Assembly (NCBI RefSeq): GCF_000717055.1
Contig: NZ_JNXI01000011.1
Span: 1-64,000 of the forward strand
DNA length: 64,000 bases
Reading direction: 5' to 3'
Source: Streptomyces iakyrus
GTDB lineage: Bacteria > Actinomycetota > Actinomycetes > Streptomycetales > Streptomycetaceae
Position 1 is the stretch's first letter. The number at the start of each line of letters is the position of its first letter. The notes beneath the pieces were generated by a model that was not told the DNA's origin, did no database searches, and saw nothing but the letters and a program-made list of their open reading frames with translations. Both the position numbers and the translations under genes were made by a program. Below are positions 34,903 through 43,063 of this stretch, piece after piece.

Positions 34903-35541
34903 TCAGTTCTTCGTGTGGGCGAGGGTGCCGCTGCCATCGGTCAGCAGGGCCGTGAGCAGTTGCTTCAGCCAGGCGCGGGCGTGCTCGACGTCCCGGTCCA
35001 GCAGAAGTTGCGTGGTGACGCCGTCGTACGCGGCGACCACGGCACGGGCGGCGCCGTCGGCGTCGCCCAGGACCGCGGGCAATGCGGTGTGTCCGCGGGC
35101 CCGGCCGAGCCGGTCGGCGATGGCCTGCCGCAGCCGCGCGCGGTGTTCGAGCAGGCCCCGTGCGACCTCGGGGTCGCGGGCGGCGTGCACGAGGAAATCC
35201 GTCTTCACCAGGAGCCAGTCACGGTCGAGGAGCAGCACGTCGGTGACGCGGTCCACGGCGGCGGGCACGTCGAGGTCGGGCCCGTCGAGGGCGAGGGCGC
35301 CGGACACCTGCTCGGCGATCAGATCGGCCCGCTGGCGGTAGAGGGCGAAGAACAGCTCGTCGAGGCTGGAGAAGTTGGAGTAGAAGGCACCCCTGCTGTA
35401 GCCGGCGGCCTCGCAGACCTCCTCGATCGAGACGTGCCCGAAGCCTTTGGCCGCGAACACGGAGAACGCCGCGTCGAGGAGGTTGGCGCGGGTGTGGACC
35501 CGGCGCCTCGTCACGCGCCCGCTGCTTCCCTGGACAGCCAT
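34903..35541 (-). CDS. TetR/AcrR-family regulator
   Basis: A 212-residue protein. The N-terminal HTH (about 15-60: RANLLDAAFSVFAAKGF; SIEEVCEAAGYSRGAFYSNF) is canonical; the C-terminal domain resembles the TetR_C group that follows such helices. ATG 35541 has AAAGGGGG upstream. It heads the operon with the FAD dehydrogenase and is divergent from the AlkB-like gene; the inverted repeats at 35552-35594 lie directly upstream of its start, so autoregulation is likely. Confidence 0.9.
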   Translation of the reverse strand: MAVQGSSGRVTRRRVHTRANLLDAAFSVFAAKGFGHVSIEEVCEAAGYSRGAFYSNFSSLDELFFALYRQRADLIAEQVSGALALDGPDLDVPAAVDRVTDVLLLDRDWLLVKTDFLVHAARDPEVARGLLEHRARLRQAIADRLGRARGHTALPAVLGDADGAARAVVAAYDGVTTQLLLDRDVEHARAWLKQLLTALLTDGSGTLAHTKN

Positions 35542-35551
35542 GCCCGGCCCC

Positions 35552-35594
35552 CTTTCGATACGCGACTGTATTGGATACATCACTGTATCGAAAG
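35552..35594. promoter_or_regulatory. TetR operator, nested inverted repeats
   Basis: Perfect 10-bp arms CTTTCGATAC (35552-35561) and GTATCGAAAG (35585-35594) flank an inner perfect repeat TGTAT-TGG-ATACA (35567-35579). GTAT half-sites recur through the region. It lies 10 bp from the TetR start and 50 bp from the divergent AlkB-like start, so one bound repressor could shut both promoters. Confidence 0.75.
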
Positions 35595-35643
35595 AGCCGA
35601 GCCCCCATGGAACACATATTCGATTCAGAGGTACGCTGGTTTC

Positions 35644-36267
35644 ATGCACCTCCAGGGCTCCCTCTTCGACCAGGCCGACGAGCTGCGCCTCGGCCCTCTG
35701 GACGGGATCAGCCGCACCGACCTCGGCTTCGGCGCCTGGCTCGACGTGCTGCCGGGGTGGCTCAACGGCTCGGACGTACTGTTCGAACACCTGGCGGCCG
35801 AGGTCCCGTGGCGGGCGGAGCGCCGCAAGATGTACGACAACGTGGTCGACGTCCCCCGCCTGCTCGCCTTCTACGGCGTGGACGACCCGCTGCCGCACCC
35901 GGTGCTGACCGAGGCGCGGAAGGCACTCAGCACCCACTACGGCGAGGAGCTGGGCGAACCCTTCGCCACGGCCGGGCTGTGCTACTACCGCGACGGCCGG
36001 GACAGTGTGGCCTGGCACGGCGACCGGATCGGGCGCGGTGCGCGCGAGGACACGATGGTCGCGATCCTCTCGGTCGGAGCGCCCCGGGACCTGCTGCTGC
36101 GCCCCGTGGGGGGCGGCCGGGATACCGTCCGCCGTCCGCTGGGCCATGGCGACCTCGTCGTGATGGGCGGCTCCTGCCAGCGCACCTGGGAGCACGCGAT
36201 CCCCAAGAGCACGCGGGCGACGGGGCCGCGCATCAGCATTCAGTTCCGCCCGCACGGCGTGCGGTGA
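35644..36267 (+). CDS. AlkB-like 2-oxoglutarate/Fe(II) dioxygenase
   Basis: A 207-residue protein. Iron ligands are visible as WHGDRIG (His125, Asp127) and TWEHAIPKS (His184); the 2-oxoglutarate-binding arginines are in RISIQFRPH (Arg196 and Arg202). AlkB enzymes remove alkyl groups from DNA or RNA bases. The N-terminal half lacks the full nucleotide-recognition lid of E. coli AlkB, so the substrate is open. ATG 35644 has only a distant GAGG. It shares the operator region with the divergent TetR gene. Confidence 0.88.
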   Translation: MHLQGSLFDQADELRLGPLDGISRTDLGFGAWLDVLPGWLNGSDVLFEHLAAEVPWRAERRKMYDNVVDVPRLLAFYGVDDPLPHPVLTEARKALSTHYGEELGEPFATAGLCYYRDGRDSVAWHGDRIGRGAREDTMVAILSVGAPRDLLLRPVGGGRDTVRRPLGHGDLVVMGGSCQRTWEHAIPKSTRATGPRISIQFRPHGVR

Positions 36268-36392
36268 CGCGCCGCCCCGAACGTCCCCGCCGCGGCGGCC
36301 CGTTCGGCCGGACCCGGCGGTTCCGGCCGCCGCGGGGTCTGCTTTCCTTCTCCCGTCGGGAGCGGGAGCGGACCACACAACGCGGGGCGATC

Positions 36393-37139
36393 ATGCGGGC
36401 AGGCATACAGCACGTCGCGGACGGCACCTACCTGGTGCACGGTTCGAACACCAACTGGGTGATCCTCACCGAAGGGGACGCCGTCACGCTGGTCGACACG
36501 GGCTACCCCGGCGACCGGGAGCAGCTCCTCGCCTCGCTCGCGGAGGTCGGCAGCGCCCCGGAGGCGGTCACGGCCGTCCTGATCACGCACGCGCACAACG
36601 ACCACCTCGGATCCGCCGAGTACCTGCGCGCCGCCCACGGCACGCCCGTCCACCTGCACGAGGCCGAAGTGCCGCACGCGCGCCGGGAGTTCCTCCACCA
36701 GGTGTCCATCGGCACGGTACTGAAGAACGGCTGGCGCCCGGGGGTGCTGCCGTGGGCGGTGCACGCCCTGCGCTCGGGCGGCACGGACCACGTCCCCGTC
36801 ACGGCCCCGCAGGCGTTCCCGGCGGCGGGCGCCCTGGACCTGCCCGGGCGGCCTGTGCCGGTGCACACACCCGGCCACACCGACGGACACTGCGCCTACC
36901 ACCTGCCCGGCACCGGCGTGCTGATCTCCGGGGACGCCCTGGTCAGCGGGCACCCCACCTCACGGGTCGAGGGGCCGCAGCTGCTGCCGGACATGTTCCA
37001 CCACGAGCGGCCGCGCGCCCTGGCCTCCCTGGACGTCCTGGCGGAACTGGAGGGCGAACTGCTGCTCCCCGGGCACGGGCCGGTCCACCGCGGGCCAGTG
37101 CGGGACGCCGCTCTCCGGGCCCGGGAACGCGCCCTCTAA
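36393..37139 (+). CDS. Metallo-beta-lactamase-fold hydrolase
   Basis: A 248-residue soluble protein with the zinc-binding THAHNDHLG motif (about 65-73), a VHTPGHTDGHCAYHL segment with the third His, SGDALVSGHP with the bridging Asp and LLPGHGPVHRG with the last His. Family members hydrolyse thioesters, lactones or glyoxal adducts; nothing here fixes the substrate. It follows the AlkB-like gene by 125 bp on the same strand. Confidence 0.9.
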   Translation: MRAGIQHVADGTYLVHGSNTNWVILTEGDAVTLVDTGYPGDREQLLASLAEVGSAPEAVTAVLITHAHNDHLGSAEYLRAAHGTPVHLHEAEVPHARREFLHQVSIGTVLKNGWRPGVLPWAVHALRSGGTDHVPVTAPQAFPAAGALDLPGRPVPVHTPGHTDGHCAYHLPGTGVLISGDALVSGHPTSRVEGPQLLPDMFHHERPRALASLDVLAELEGELLLPGHGPVHRGPVRDAALRARERAL

Positions 37140-37180
37140 TCTGATGTGACGATCGGCGGCGAGACAAGGACACCCGGCCC

Positions 37181-38413
37181 ATGGCACTGCAGATCAGCGC
37201 GACCAACCCGGAGCACCCCGCGCTCCTGCTGGAACTGCCGTGGGACGTCCCCCTGGAGGAGTGGCCGGAGGAGTACCTCGTGCCGCTGCCGCGCGGCATC
37301 TCCCGGCACGTGGTGCGCTACTCCCGGGCGGGCGACGAGGTGATCGCCGTCAAGGAGCTGGCCGAGCGCCCGGCGCTGCGCGAGTACGACATGCTGCGCG
37401 ACCTGGACCGGCTCGGCATCCCGTCGGTGGACCCGCTGGCCGTGGTCACGGGCCGCACCGACGCGAGCGGGGCCCCGCTGGAGAGCGTCCTGGTCACCCG
37501 GCACCTGGGCGGTTCGATGCCGTACCGCTCGATGTTCGAGACGACCATGCGGCCGGCCACCATGCACCGGCTGATGGACGCGCTCGCCGTGCTCCTGGTG
37601 CGACTGCACCTGGCCGGGTTCGCCTGGGGCGACTGCTCCCTGTCGAACACCCTCTTCCGGCGCGACGCGGGCGCCTACGCCGCCTACCTGGTGGACGCCG
37701 AGACCGGTGACCTGCATCCGCAGCTCAGCCAGGGGCAGCGCGAGTACGACCTCGACCTCGCCCGCGTGAACATCAGCGGGGAGCTGCTGGACCTGGAGGC
37801 GTCGGGGGCACTGCACCCGTCCGTGGACCCGATCGAGTTCGGCACGGAGATCTGCGCCCGCTACCGCGGCCTGTGGGACGAACTGACCCGGGCCTCCGTC
37901 TACCCGGCCGGCAAGTACCACTACATAGAGCGCCGGATCCGCCGCCTGAACGACCTCGGGTTCGACGTCGCCGAGATGCAGATCGAGCACGCCTCGAACG
38001 GCGACACGGTCAGCTTCGTGCCCAAGGTCGTCGACGCGGGCCACCACCAGCGGCAGCTGCTGCGCCTGACCGGTCTCGACACGGAGGAGAACCAGGCCCG
38101 GCGGCTGCTGAACGACCTGGAGAGCTGGATGGCGACCCAGGACGACTACGCGCCGGGCGATCCTCTCGGAGCCCGCCCTGAAGTCCTGGCGCACCGCTGG
38201 GTGCGGGAGGTGTTCCGGCCGACCGTGCGGGCCGTGCCCGTCGAACTGCGCGGTGCGATGGACCCGGCGGAGATCTACCACCAGCTCCTGGAACACCGCT
38301 GGTACCTGTCCGAGCGGGCCCAGCACGACATCGGCCTCGACGCGGTGGTCGAGGACTACATCCGGAACATCCTGCCCACGGCCCGCAAGACGCTGCAGCC
38401 GACGGCGGAGTGA
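37181..38413 (+). CDS. DUF4032 kinase-fold protein
   Basis: A 410-residue protein. The first half reads as a kinase-like fold: HVVRYSRAGDEVIAVKELA with a VAIK-type lysine, GFAWGDCSLSNTLF where kinases have the catalytic loop (Asp and Asn kept), and AYLVDAETGDL in place of DFG. The C-terminal half is the DUF4032 domain. The family is found in actinobacteria and has no assigned role. ATG 37181 follows the MBL gene by 41 bp and may be co-transcribed with it. It converges with the universal stress protein gene. Confidence 0.82.
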   Translation: MALQISATNPEHPALLLELPWDVPLEEWPEEYLVPLPRGISRHVVRYSRAGDEVIAVKELAERPALREYDMLRDLDRLGIPSVDPLAVVTGRTDASGAPLESVLVTRHLGGSMPYRSMFETTMRPATMHRLMDALAVLLVRLHLAGFAWGDCSLSNTLFRRDAGAYAAYLVDAETGDLHPQLSQGQREYDLDLARVNISGELLDLEASGALHPSVDPIEFGTEICARYRGLWDELTRASVYPAGKYHYIERRIRRLNDLGFDVAEMQIEHASNGDTVSFVPKVVDAGHHQRQLLRLTGLDTEENQARRLLNDLESWMATQDDYAPGDPLGARPEVLAHRWVREVFRPTVRAVPVELRGAMDPAEIYHQLLEHRWYLSERAQHDIGLDAVVEDYIRNILPTARKTLQPTAE

Positions 38414-38426
38414 GGGGCCGGAGCCC

Positions 38427-39308
38427 TCACGCGTGCGGCACCACCGCCACCGGGCAGTCCGCGTGGTGCAGCATCCCGTGTGCCACCGAGCCGATGCGGG
38501 CCCCGACGGCCGTGCGGTGGGCCCGGCGTCCGACGACCATCAGCTGGGCCGTCCCGGCCACCGACAGCAGCACCTGGCTCGCGCTGCCCATCTCCACGTG
38601 CTCCTCGACCGGCACGCCGGGGAAGCGCTCCCGCCAGGGCCGGACGGCGGCGGCCAGGCTCTTCTTCTCGTACGGCTCCAGCCCGCCGGCCTCGTCGAGG
38701 AGCTTCAGCGAGCCCGGGCTGTAGGCGAAGACGGGCGGCAGGTTCCAGGCCCGGACGACCCGCACGGTCGCCCCGCGCGCGGCGGCCGTCTCGAAGGCGA
38801 AGCGCAACGCCTCGGCGCTGTCCTCCGGGTCGCCCTGCTGGCCGACGACGATCTCGCGCCCGGCGGCCTCGGACGAGGGCTGGTCGCCGGCCCGGACGAG
38901 CACCACGGGCCGGGTGGCCGCGGCGATCACCTGCTGGCCGACCGAGCCGAGCAGGAAGCCGACGATGCGGCCGTGCCCGCGCGAGCCGAGCACCAGCGTC
39001 TCGGCGTCGGCCGCGGCGGCCACCAGGGTGTCGGCCACCGGGCCCTCGATGACATCGGTGGTCACCGCGAGGTCCGGATGCCGTTCGGTGACCGTCCCGA
39101 CGGCCTCGCTCACCGCGCTGTGCACCCACTCGCCCTGGCTGTCCGCGTCCCCCTCGATCCCCGCTTCCAGCGCCTCCTGCGGCTGGAACCGCCAGGCGTG
39201 CACCACGCGCAGCGGCCGGTCGCGCCGTACCGCCTCCCGCGCCGCCCAGGCGAGGGCCGCGAGGCTCTCCTGCGATCCGTCGACCCCTGCGGTGATCGGG
39301 CGTGTCAT
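38427..39308 (-). CDS. Universal stress protein, two UspA domains
   Basis: A 293-residue tandem Usp protein: domain 1 about 1-145 (ITAGVDGSQESLAALAWAA; LVLGSRGHGRIVGFLLGSVG) and domain 2 about 150-293 (SAEALRFAFETAAARGATVR; LMVVGRRAHRTAVGARIGSV). The G-X2-G-X9-G(S/T) ATP-binding motif is present in domain 1; in domain 2 it is altered. ATG 39308 has GGGAGG upstream. It is divergent from the flavoprotein operon, with 174 bp between. Confidence 0.92.
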   Translation of the reverse strand: MTRPITAGVDGSQESLAALAWAAREAVRRDRPLRVVHAWRFQPQEALEAGIEGDADSQGEWVHSAVSEAVGTVTERHPDLAVTTDVIEGPVADTLVAAAADAETLVLGSRGHGRIVGFLLGSVGQQVIAAATRPVVLVRAGDQPSSEAAGREIVVGQQGDPEDSAEALRFAFETAAARGATVRVVRAWNLPPVFAYSPGSLKLLDEAGGLEPYEKKSLAAAVRPWRERFPGVPVEEHVEMGSASQVLLSVAGTAQLMVVGRRAHRTAVGARIGSVAHGMLHHADCPVAVVPHA

Positions 39309-39482
39309 CCCGCTGCCTCCCTAGTCACGATCACTACCTGCTGCCGCCCAGTCTTCACTACGCCCGCCGCCGCCGATCTCCGTATCGGAGCGCTGCGCAG
39401 CGATCGAACATACGATGGGCTCAGGTCGGCGCGGTGCTCCGGGGCGCCGCGCCGTGAGTCGACCGCCCGGTGTGGGGGACGT

Positions 39483-41159
39483 ATGGCACAGGCCGCCGAT
39501 TCGGCGCGGACCGTCATCATGACCGTGGACGACGACCCGGGTGTCTCCCGTGCCGTGGCCCGGGACCTGAGGCGGCGGTACGGCGCGTCGTACCGGATCG
39601 TGCGGGCGGAGTCCGGCGCGTCCGCGCTGGACGCGCTGCGGGAGCTGAAGCTGCGCGGCGACCTCGTGGCGGTGATCCTGGCCGACTACCGGATGCCGCA
39701 GATGAACGGCATCGAGTTCCTCGAACAGGCCCTGGACGTCTACCCGGGCGCGCGGCGCGTGCTGCTGACCGCGTACGCGGACACGAACGCCGCGATCGAC
39801 GCGATCAACGTCGTCGATCTCGACCACTACCTGCTGAAGCCGTGGGACCCGCCCGAGGAGAAGCTGTACCCGGTCCTCGACGATCTGCTCCAGGCGTGGC
39901 GGTCCAGCGACTTCCGGCCCGTGCCCAGCACCAAGGTCGTGGGGCACCGCTGGTCGTCGCGCTCCTCGGACGTACGGGAGTTCCTGGCCCGCAACCAGGT
40001 GCCGTACCGCTGGTACTCCGCCGACGAGCCGGAGGGGCGGCGGCTGCTGGCCGCGGCACGCGAGGACGGGATGCGGCTGCCCGTGGTGATCACACCGGAC
40101 GGGACACCGCTGGTCGAGCCGGAGGCCGTCGACCTCGCCGCCCGGGTCGGGCTCGCGACGATGCCGACGGCCGACTTCTACGACCTGGTCGTCATCGGCG
40201 GCGGCCCGGCCGGACTCGGCGCGGCGGTCTACGGCGCCTCCGAGGGGCTGCGGACGGTCCTGGTGGAACGGTCGGCGACCGGCGGGCAGGCCGGGCAGAG
40301 CTCCCGCATCGAGAACTACCTGGGCTTCCCCGACGGCGTGTCGGGAGCACAGCTCACCGACCGGGCGCGGCGGCAGGCGGCGAAGTTCGGCGCCGAGATC
40401 CTCACCGCGCGCGAGGTGACGGCCCTGGAGGTCAACGGCGCCGCTCGCATCGTGCGGTTCTCCGACGGCTCGGCGGTCGCCGCGCACAGCGTGATCCTGG
40501 CGACCGGCGTGTCCTACCGGCAGCTGGCGGCGCCCGGCTGCGAGGACCTGACCGGCTGCGGGGTGTACTACGGTTCCGCCCTGACGGAGGCCCCCGCCTG
40601 CCAGGGGCAGGACGTGTACATCGTGGGCGGTGCCAACTCGGCCGGGCAGGCGGCGATGTACCTGTCCCGGGGCGCCAAGTCGGTGACGCTGCTGGTGCGC
40701 GGCGAGTCGCTGGCGGCGTCGATGTCGCACTACCTGATCCAGCAGATCGAGGAGTCGCCCAACATCCGGGTGCGCGCCCGCACGGTCGTCGAGGAGGCGC
40801 ACGGTGACGGCCGTCTGGAGCGGCTGACCCTGCGGGACGTGGACAGCGGGCAGACCGAACAGGTCGACGCCCAGTGGGTCTTCGTGTTCATCGGCGCGGC
40901 CCCGCTGACCGGCTGGCTGGACGGCACGGTGCTGCGGGACGAGCGCGGGTTCATCCTCGCCGGGCCCGACCTGACCGCCGACGGCCGTCCGCCCGAGGGC
41001 TGGGAGCTGGACCGGCCGCCGTACCACCTGGAGACCAGTGTGCCCGGCGTGTTCGTGGCGGGCGACGCCCGCTCCGAGTCCGCGAAGCGGGTCGCGTCCG
41101 CCGTCGGAGAGGGAGCCATGGCCGTGATGCTCGTCCACCGGTACCTGGAGCAGTCGTGA
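39483..41159 (+). CDS. Response regulator fused to thioredoxin-reductase-like flavoprotein
   Basis: A 558-residue fusion. Residues about 10-135 form a CheY-type receiver with the phospho-acceptor in VILADYRMPQMNG (Asp68) and the conserved Lys in HYLLKPWDPP. A linker follows, with a thioredoxin-like segment at about 160-225. Residues about 235-555 are a TrxR fold with FAD site VIGGGPAGLG, NAD(P) site IVGGANSAGQAAMYL and the GVFVAGDARS FAD loop. The redox CxxC of true thioredoxin reductases is absent; in its place is LTGCGVYYGS with a single Cys. The stop overlaps the next start as GTGA. It is probably the output of the kinase encoded next. Confidence 0.9.
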   Translation: MAQAADSARTVIMTVDDDPGVSRAVARDLRRRYGASYRIVRAESGASALDALRELKLRGDLVAVILADYRMPQMNGIEFLEQALDVYPGARRVLLTAYADTNAAIDAINVVDLDHYLLKPWDPPEEKLYPVLDDLLQAWRSSDFRPVPSTKVVGHRWSSRSSDVREFLARNQVPYRWYSADEPEGRRLLAAAREDGMRLPVVITPDGTPLVEPEAVDLAARVGLATMPTADFYDLVVIGGGPAGLGAAVYGASEGLRTVLVERSATGGQAGQSSRIENYLGFPDGVSGAQLTDRARRQAAKFGAEILTAREVTALEVNGAARIVRFSDGSAVAAHSVILATGVSYRQLAAPGCEDLTGCGVYYGSALTEAPACQGQDVYIVGGANSAGQAAMYLSRGAKSVTLLVRGESLAASMSHYLIQQIEESPNIRVRARTVVEEAHGDGRLERLTLRDVDSGQTEQVDAQWVFVFIGAAPLTGWLDGTVLRDERGFILAGPDLTADGRPPEGWELDRPPYHLETSVPGVFVAGDARSESAKRVASAVGEGAMAVMLVHRYLEQS

Positions 41160-42601
41160 GCGGGCGGGCGGCGCCGTGCAACCCGCAGGAGATCGGGGCG
41201 CTGTTCCTGTTCGAGAAGCTCACGCCCGAGCAGCTCGGCCGGCTGTGCGCCGAGGGGCGCGTGGAGCGGTTCGAGCCCGGGCCCGTGTACACCGAGGGCG
41301 AGCCCGCCACCTGCTTCTACGTGATGCTCGAAGGCACGGTGGTGCTGTACCGCCGGGTCGGCGGGGACGACGTGGAGGTGACCCGGACCTCCCAGCGCGG
41401 GGTGTACGCGGGGTCGATGCAGGCGTATCTGGGCGACCGGGTGCGGCAGGTCTACAACAACTCCATGCGCGTCACGGAGCCGACGCGGTTCTTCGTGCTG
41501 CCCGCCGACACCTTCGCGGGCATCATGCAGGAGTGGTTCCCGATGGCGGTGCATCTGCTGGAGGGGCTGTTCTTCGGTTCGAAGAGCACCCAGCGGGCGA
41601 TCGGGCAGCGCGAACGGCTGCTGGCGCTGGGCTCGTTGTCCGCCGGTCTGACGCACGAGCTGAACAACCCGGCCGCGGCGGCCGTCCGGGCGACCGCGAC
41701 GCTGCGCGAGCGGGTCGGCAAGATGCGCCACAAGCTGGCGATCATCGCACAGGGTTCCTACTCCCCCGAGGTCATGGCCAACCTCATCGACATCCAGGAG
41801 CGGACGGCCGAACGGGTCGCCAAGGCACCGGTGCTGAGTCCGCTGGAGGCGTCCGACCGCGAGGACGCCGTGACGGACTGGCTGGACGACCAGGGCATCC
41901 CGGAGGGCTGGCGGATCGCGCCCACCTTCGTCCAGGCCGGCCTCGACGTGGACTGGCTGGACCAGGTCAAGGCGGCGGTGGACGAGGACATCCTGCCCAG
42001 CGCGATCGGCTGGCTCAACTACACCGTCGAGACCGAGCTGCTGATGGACGAGATCAACGACTCGACCGCCCGCATCTCGCACCTCGTGGACGCGGCGAAG
42101 CAGTACTCCCAGCTCGACCGGGCGCCCTTCCGCCACGCCGACGTGCACGAACTCCTCGACTCCACCCTGCTGATGCTGTCGGGCAAGATCGGCAAGCGGA
42201 TCAAGGTCGTCAAGGACTACGACCGTACGCTGCCGGAGGTCCCCGCGTATCCGGCGGAGCTCAACCAGGTGTGGACGAACCTCATCGACAACGCGGTCGC
42301 GGCGATGAACAGCGCGGGCGGGGAGGGGACGTTGACGGTGCGGACGGCCTCGGAACACGACCGGCTGCTGGTGGAGTTCCGTGACACCGGCGTCGGCATC
42401 CCGGCGGAGGACCGGGGGCGGATCTTCGACCCCTTCTTCACCACCAAGCCGGTGGGTGAGGGGACCGGGCTCGGGCTCGACATCTCCTGGCGGATCGTGG
42501 TCAACAAGCACCACGGGAGCATCCAGGTGGAGTCGGAGCCGGGCGACACGCGTTTCCAGGTACTGCTTCCGCTGACAGCGGTCGAGGAGGAGTCGGCATG
42601 A
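41156..42601 (+). CDS. cNMP-domain sensor histidine kinase
   Basis: A 481-residue soluble kinase. Residues about 15-135 form a Crp-type cyclic-nucleotide-binding domain (FEPGPVYTEGEPATCFYVML). The H-box is GSLSAGLTHELNNP with His167; a long helical insert follows. The N-box is QVWTNLIDNAVAAM near 383, then DTGVGIP, DPFFTTKPVGEGTG and LGLDISWR. It should autophosphorylate and pass phosphate to the receiver of the preceding gene. GTG 41156 overlaps that gene's stop; the next ATG lies inside its own stop. Confidence 0.9.
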   Translation: MSGRAAPCNPQEIGALFLFEKLTPEQLGRLCAEGRVERFEPGPVYTEGEPATCFYVMLEGTVVLYRRVGGDDVEVTRTSQRGVYAGSMQAYLGDRVRQVYNNSMRVTEPTRFFVLPADTFAGIMQEWFPMAVHLLEGLFFGSKSTQRAIGQRERLLALGSLSAGLTHELNNPAAAAVRATATLRERVGKMRHKLAIIAQGSYSPEVMANLIDIQERTAERVAKAPVLSPLEASDREDAVTDWLDDQGIPEGWRIAPTFVQAGLDVDWLDQVKAAVDEDILPSAIGWLNYTVETELLMDEINDSTARISHLVDAAKQYSQLDRAPFRHADVHELLDSTLLMLSGKIGKRIKVVKDYDRTLPEVPAYPAELNQVWTNLIDNAVAAMNSAGGEGTLTVRTASEHDRLLVEFRDTGVGIPAEDRGRIFDPFFTTKPVGEGTGLGLDISWRIVVNKHHGSIQVESEPGDTRFQVLLPLTAVEEESA

Positions 42602-42951
42602 GTGCGGAGAACGGAATCGACCCGGGGGCCGCGCCGAGCGGCAGTGGCTGCGCGGAGTGCGACGCGGCGGGCGGGTGGTGGTTCCATCTGCGGCGGTGTG
42701 CGCAGTGCGGGCACGTGGGGTGCTGTGACAGTTCGCCGGCGAAGCACGCGACGGGGCATTTCCGGGAGACCGGGCATCCGTTCGTGCAGAGCTTCGAGCC
42801 GGGCGAGGACTGGTACTGGAACTACGAGACGAACGAGTTGTACGAGGGCGGGCCCGAGCTGGCAGAGCCGGTGAGTCATCCGGCCGACCAGCCCGCGCCG
42901 GGGCCGGCGGGGCGGGTGCCCGGTGACTGGGCGAAGATTCTGCGCGCCTAG
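42598..42951 (+). CDS. UBP-type zinc finger protein
   Basis: A 117-residue protein with a ZnF-UBP pattern: GCAECDAAGGWWFHLRRC, CGHVGCCDSSPAKHA, GHFRETGHPF, with about seven Cys and four His in family spacing, followed by the aromatic WYWNYETNELYE segment. In eukaryotes this finger binds the free C-terminus of ubiquitin; bacterial roles are unknown. It overlaps the kinase gene by ATGA, so it belongs to the same operon. Confidence 0.88.
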   Translation: MSAENGIDPGAAPSGSGCAECDAAGGWWFHLRRCAQCGHVGCCDSSPAKHATGHFRETGHPFVQSFEPGEDWYWNYETNELYEGGPELAEPVSHPADQPAPGPAGRVPGDWAKILRA

Positions 42952-43063
42952 GTGACCGAGGCTTTCCGGCCTACGGTGGCCGCGTCTCCTCCGCGGTCGA
43001 TCGCGCCCGCACGGCGGAGCCGCACCCTGGCAAAGCCCCGCCCCTGAAAAGAAAGTTGGTTCT

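Noticed and set aside
38253..39482. Long N-terminal extension of the receiver-flavoprotein frame
   Set aside because: It is antisense to the universal stress protein gene; the receiver domain begins just after ATG 39483.
41260..41300. tRNA-like GGTTCGAGCC string
   Set aside because: It lies inside the coding sequence of the kinase, and no cloverleaf or acceptor stem surrounds it.
39321..42514. Two open frames of about 600 codons each on the minus strand
   Set aside because: They are shadows of the receiver-flavoprotein and kinase genes, with no family motif and a typical His/Arg/Gly/Gln-rich composition.
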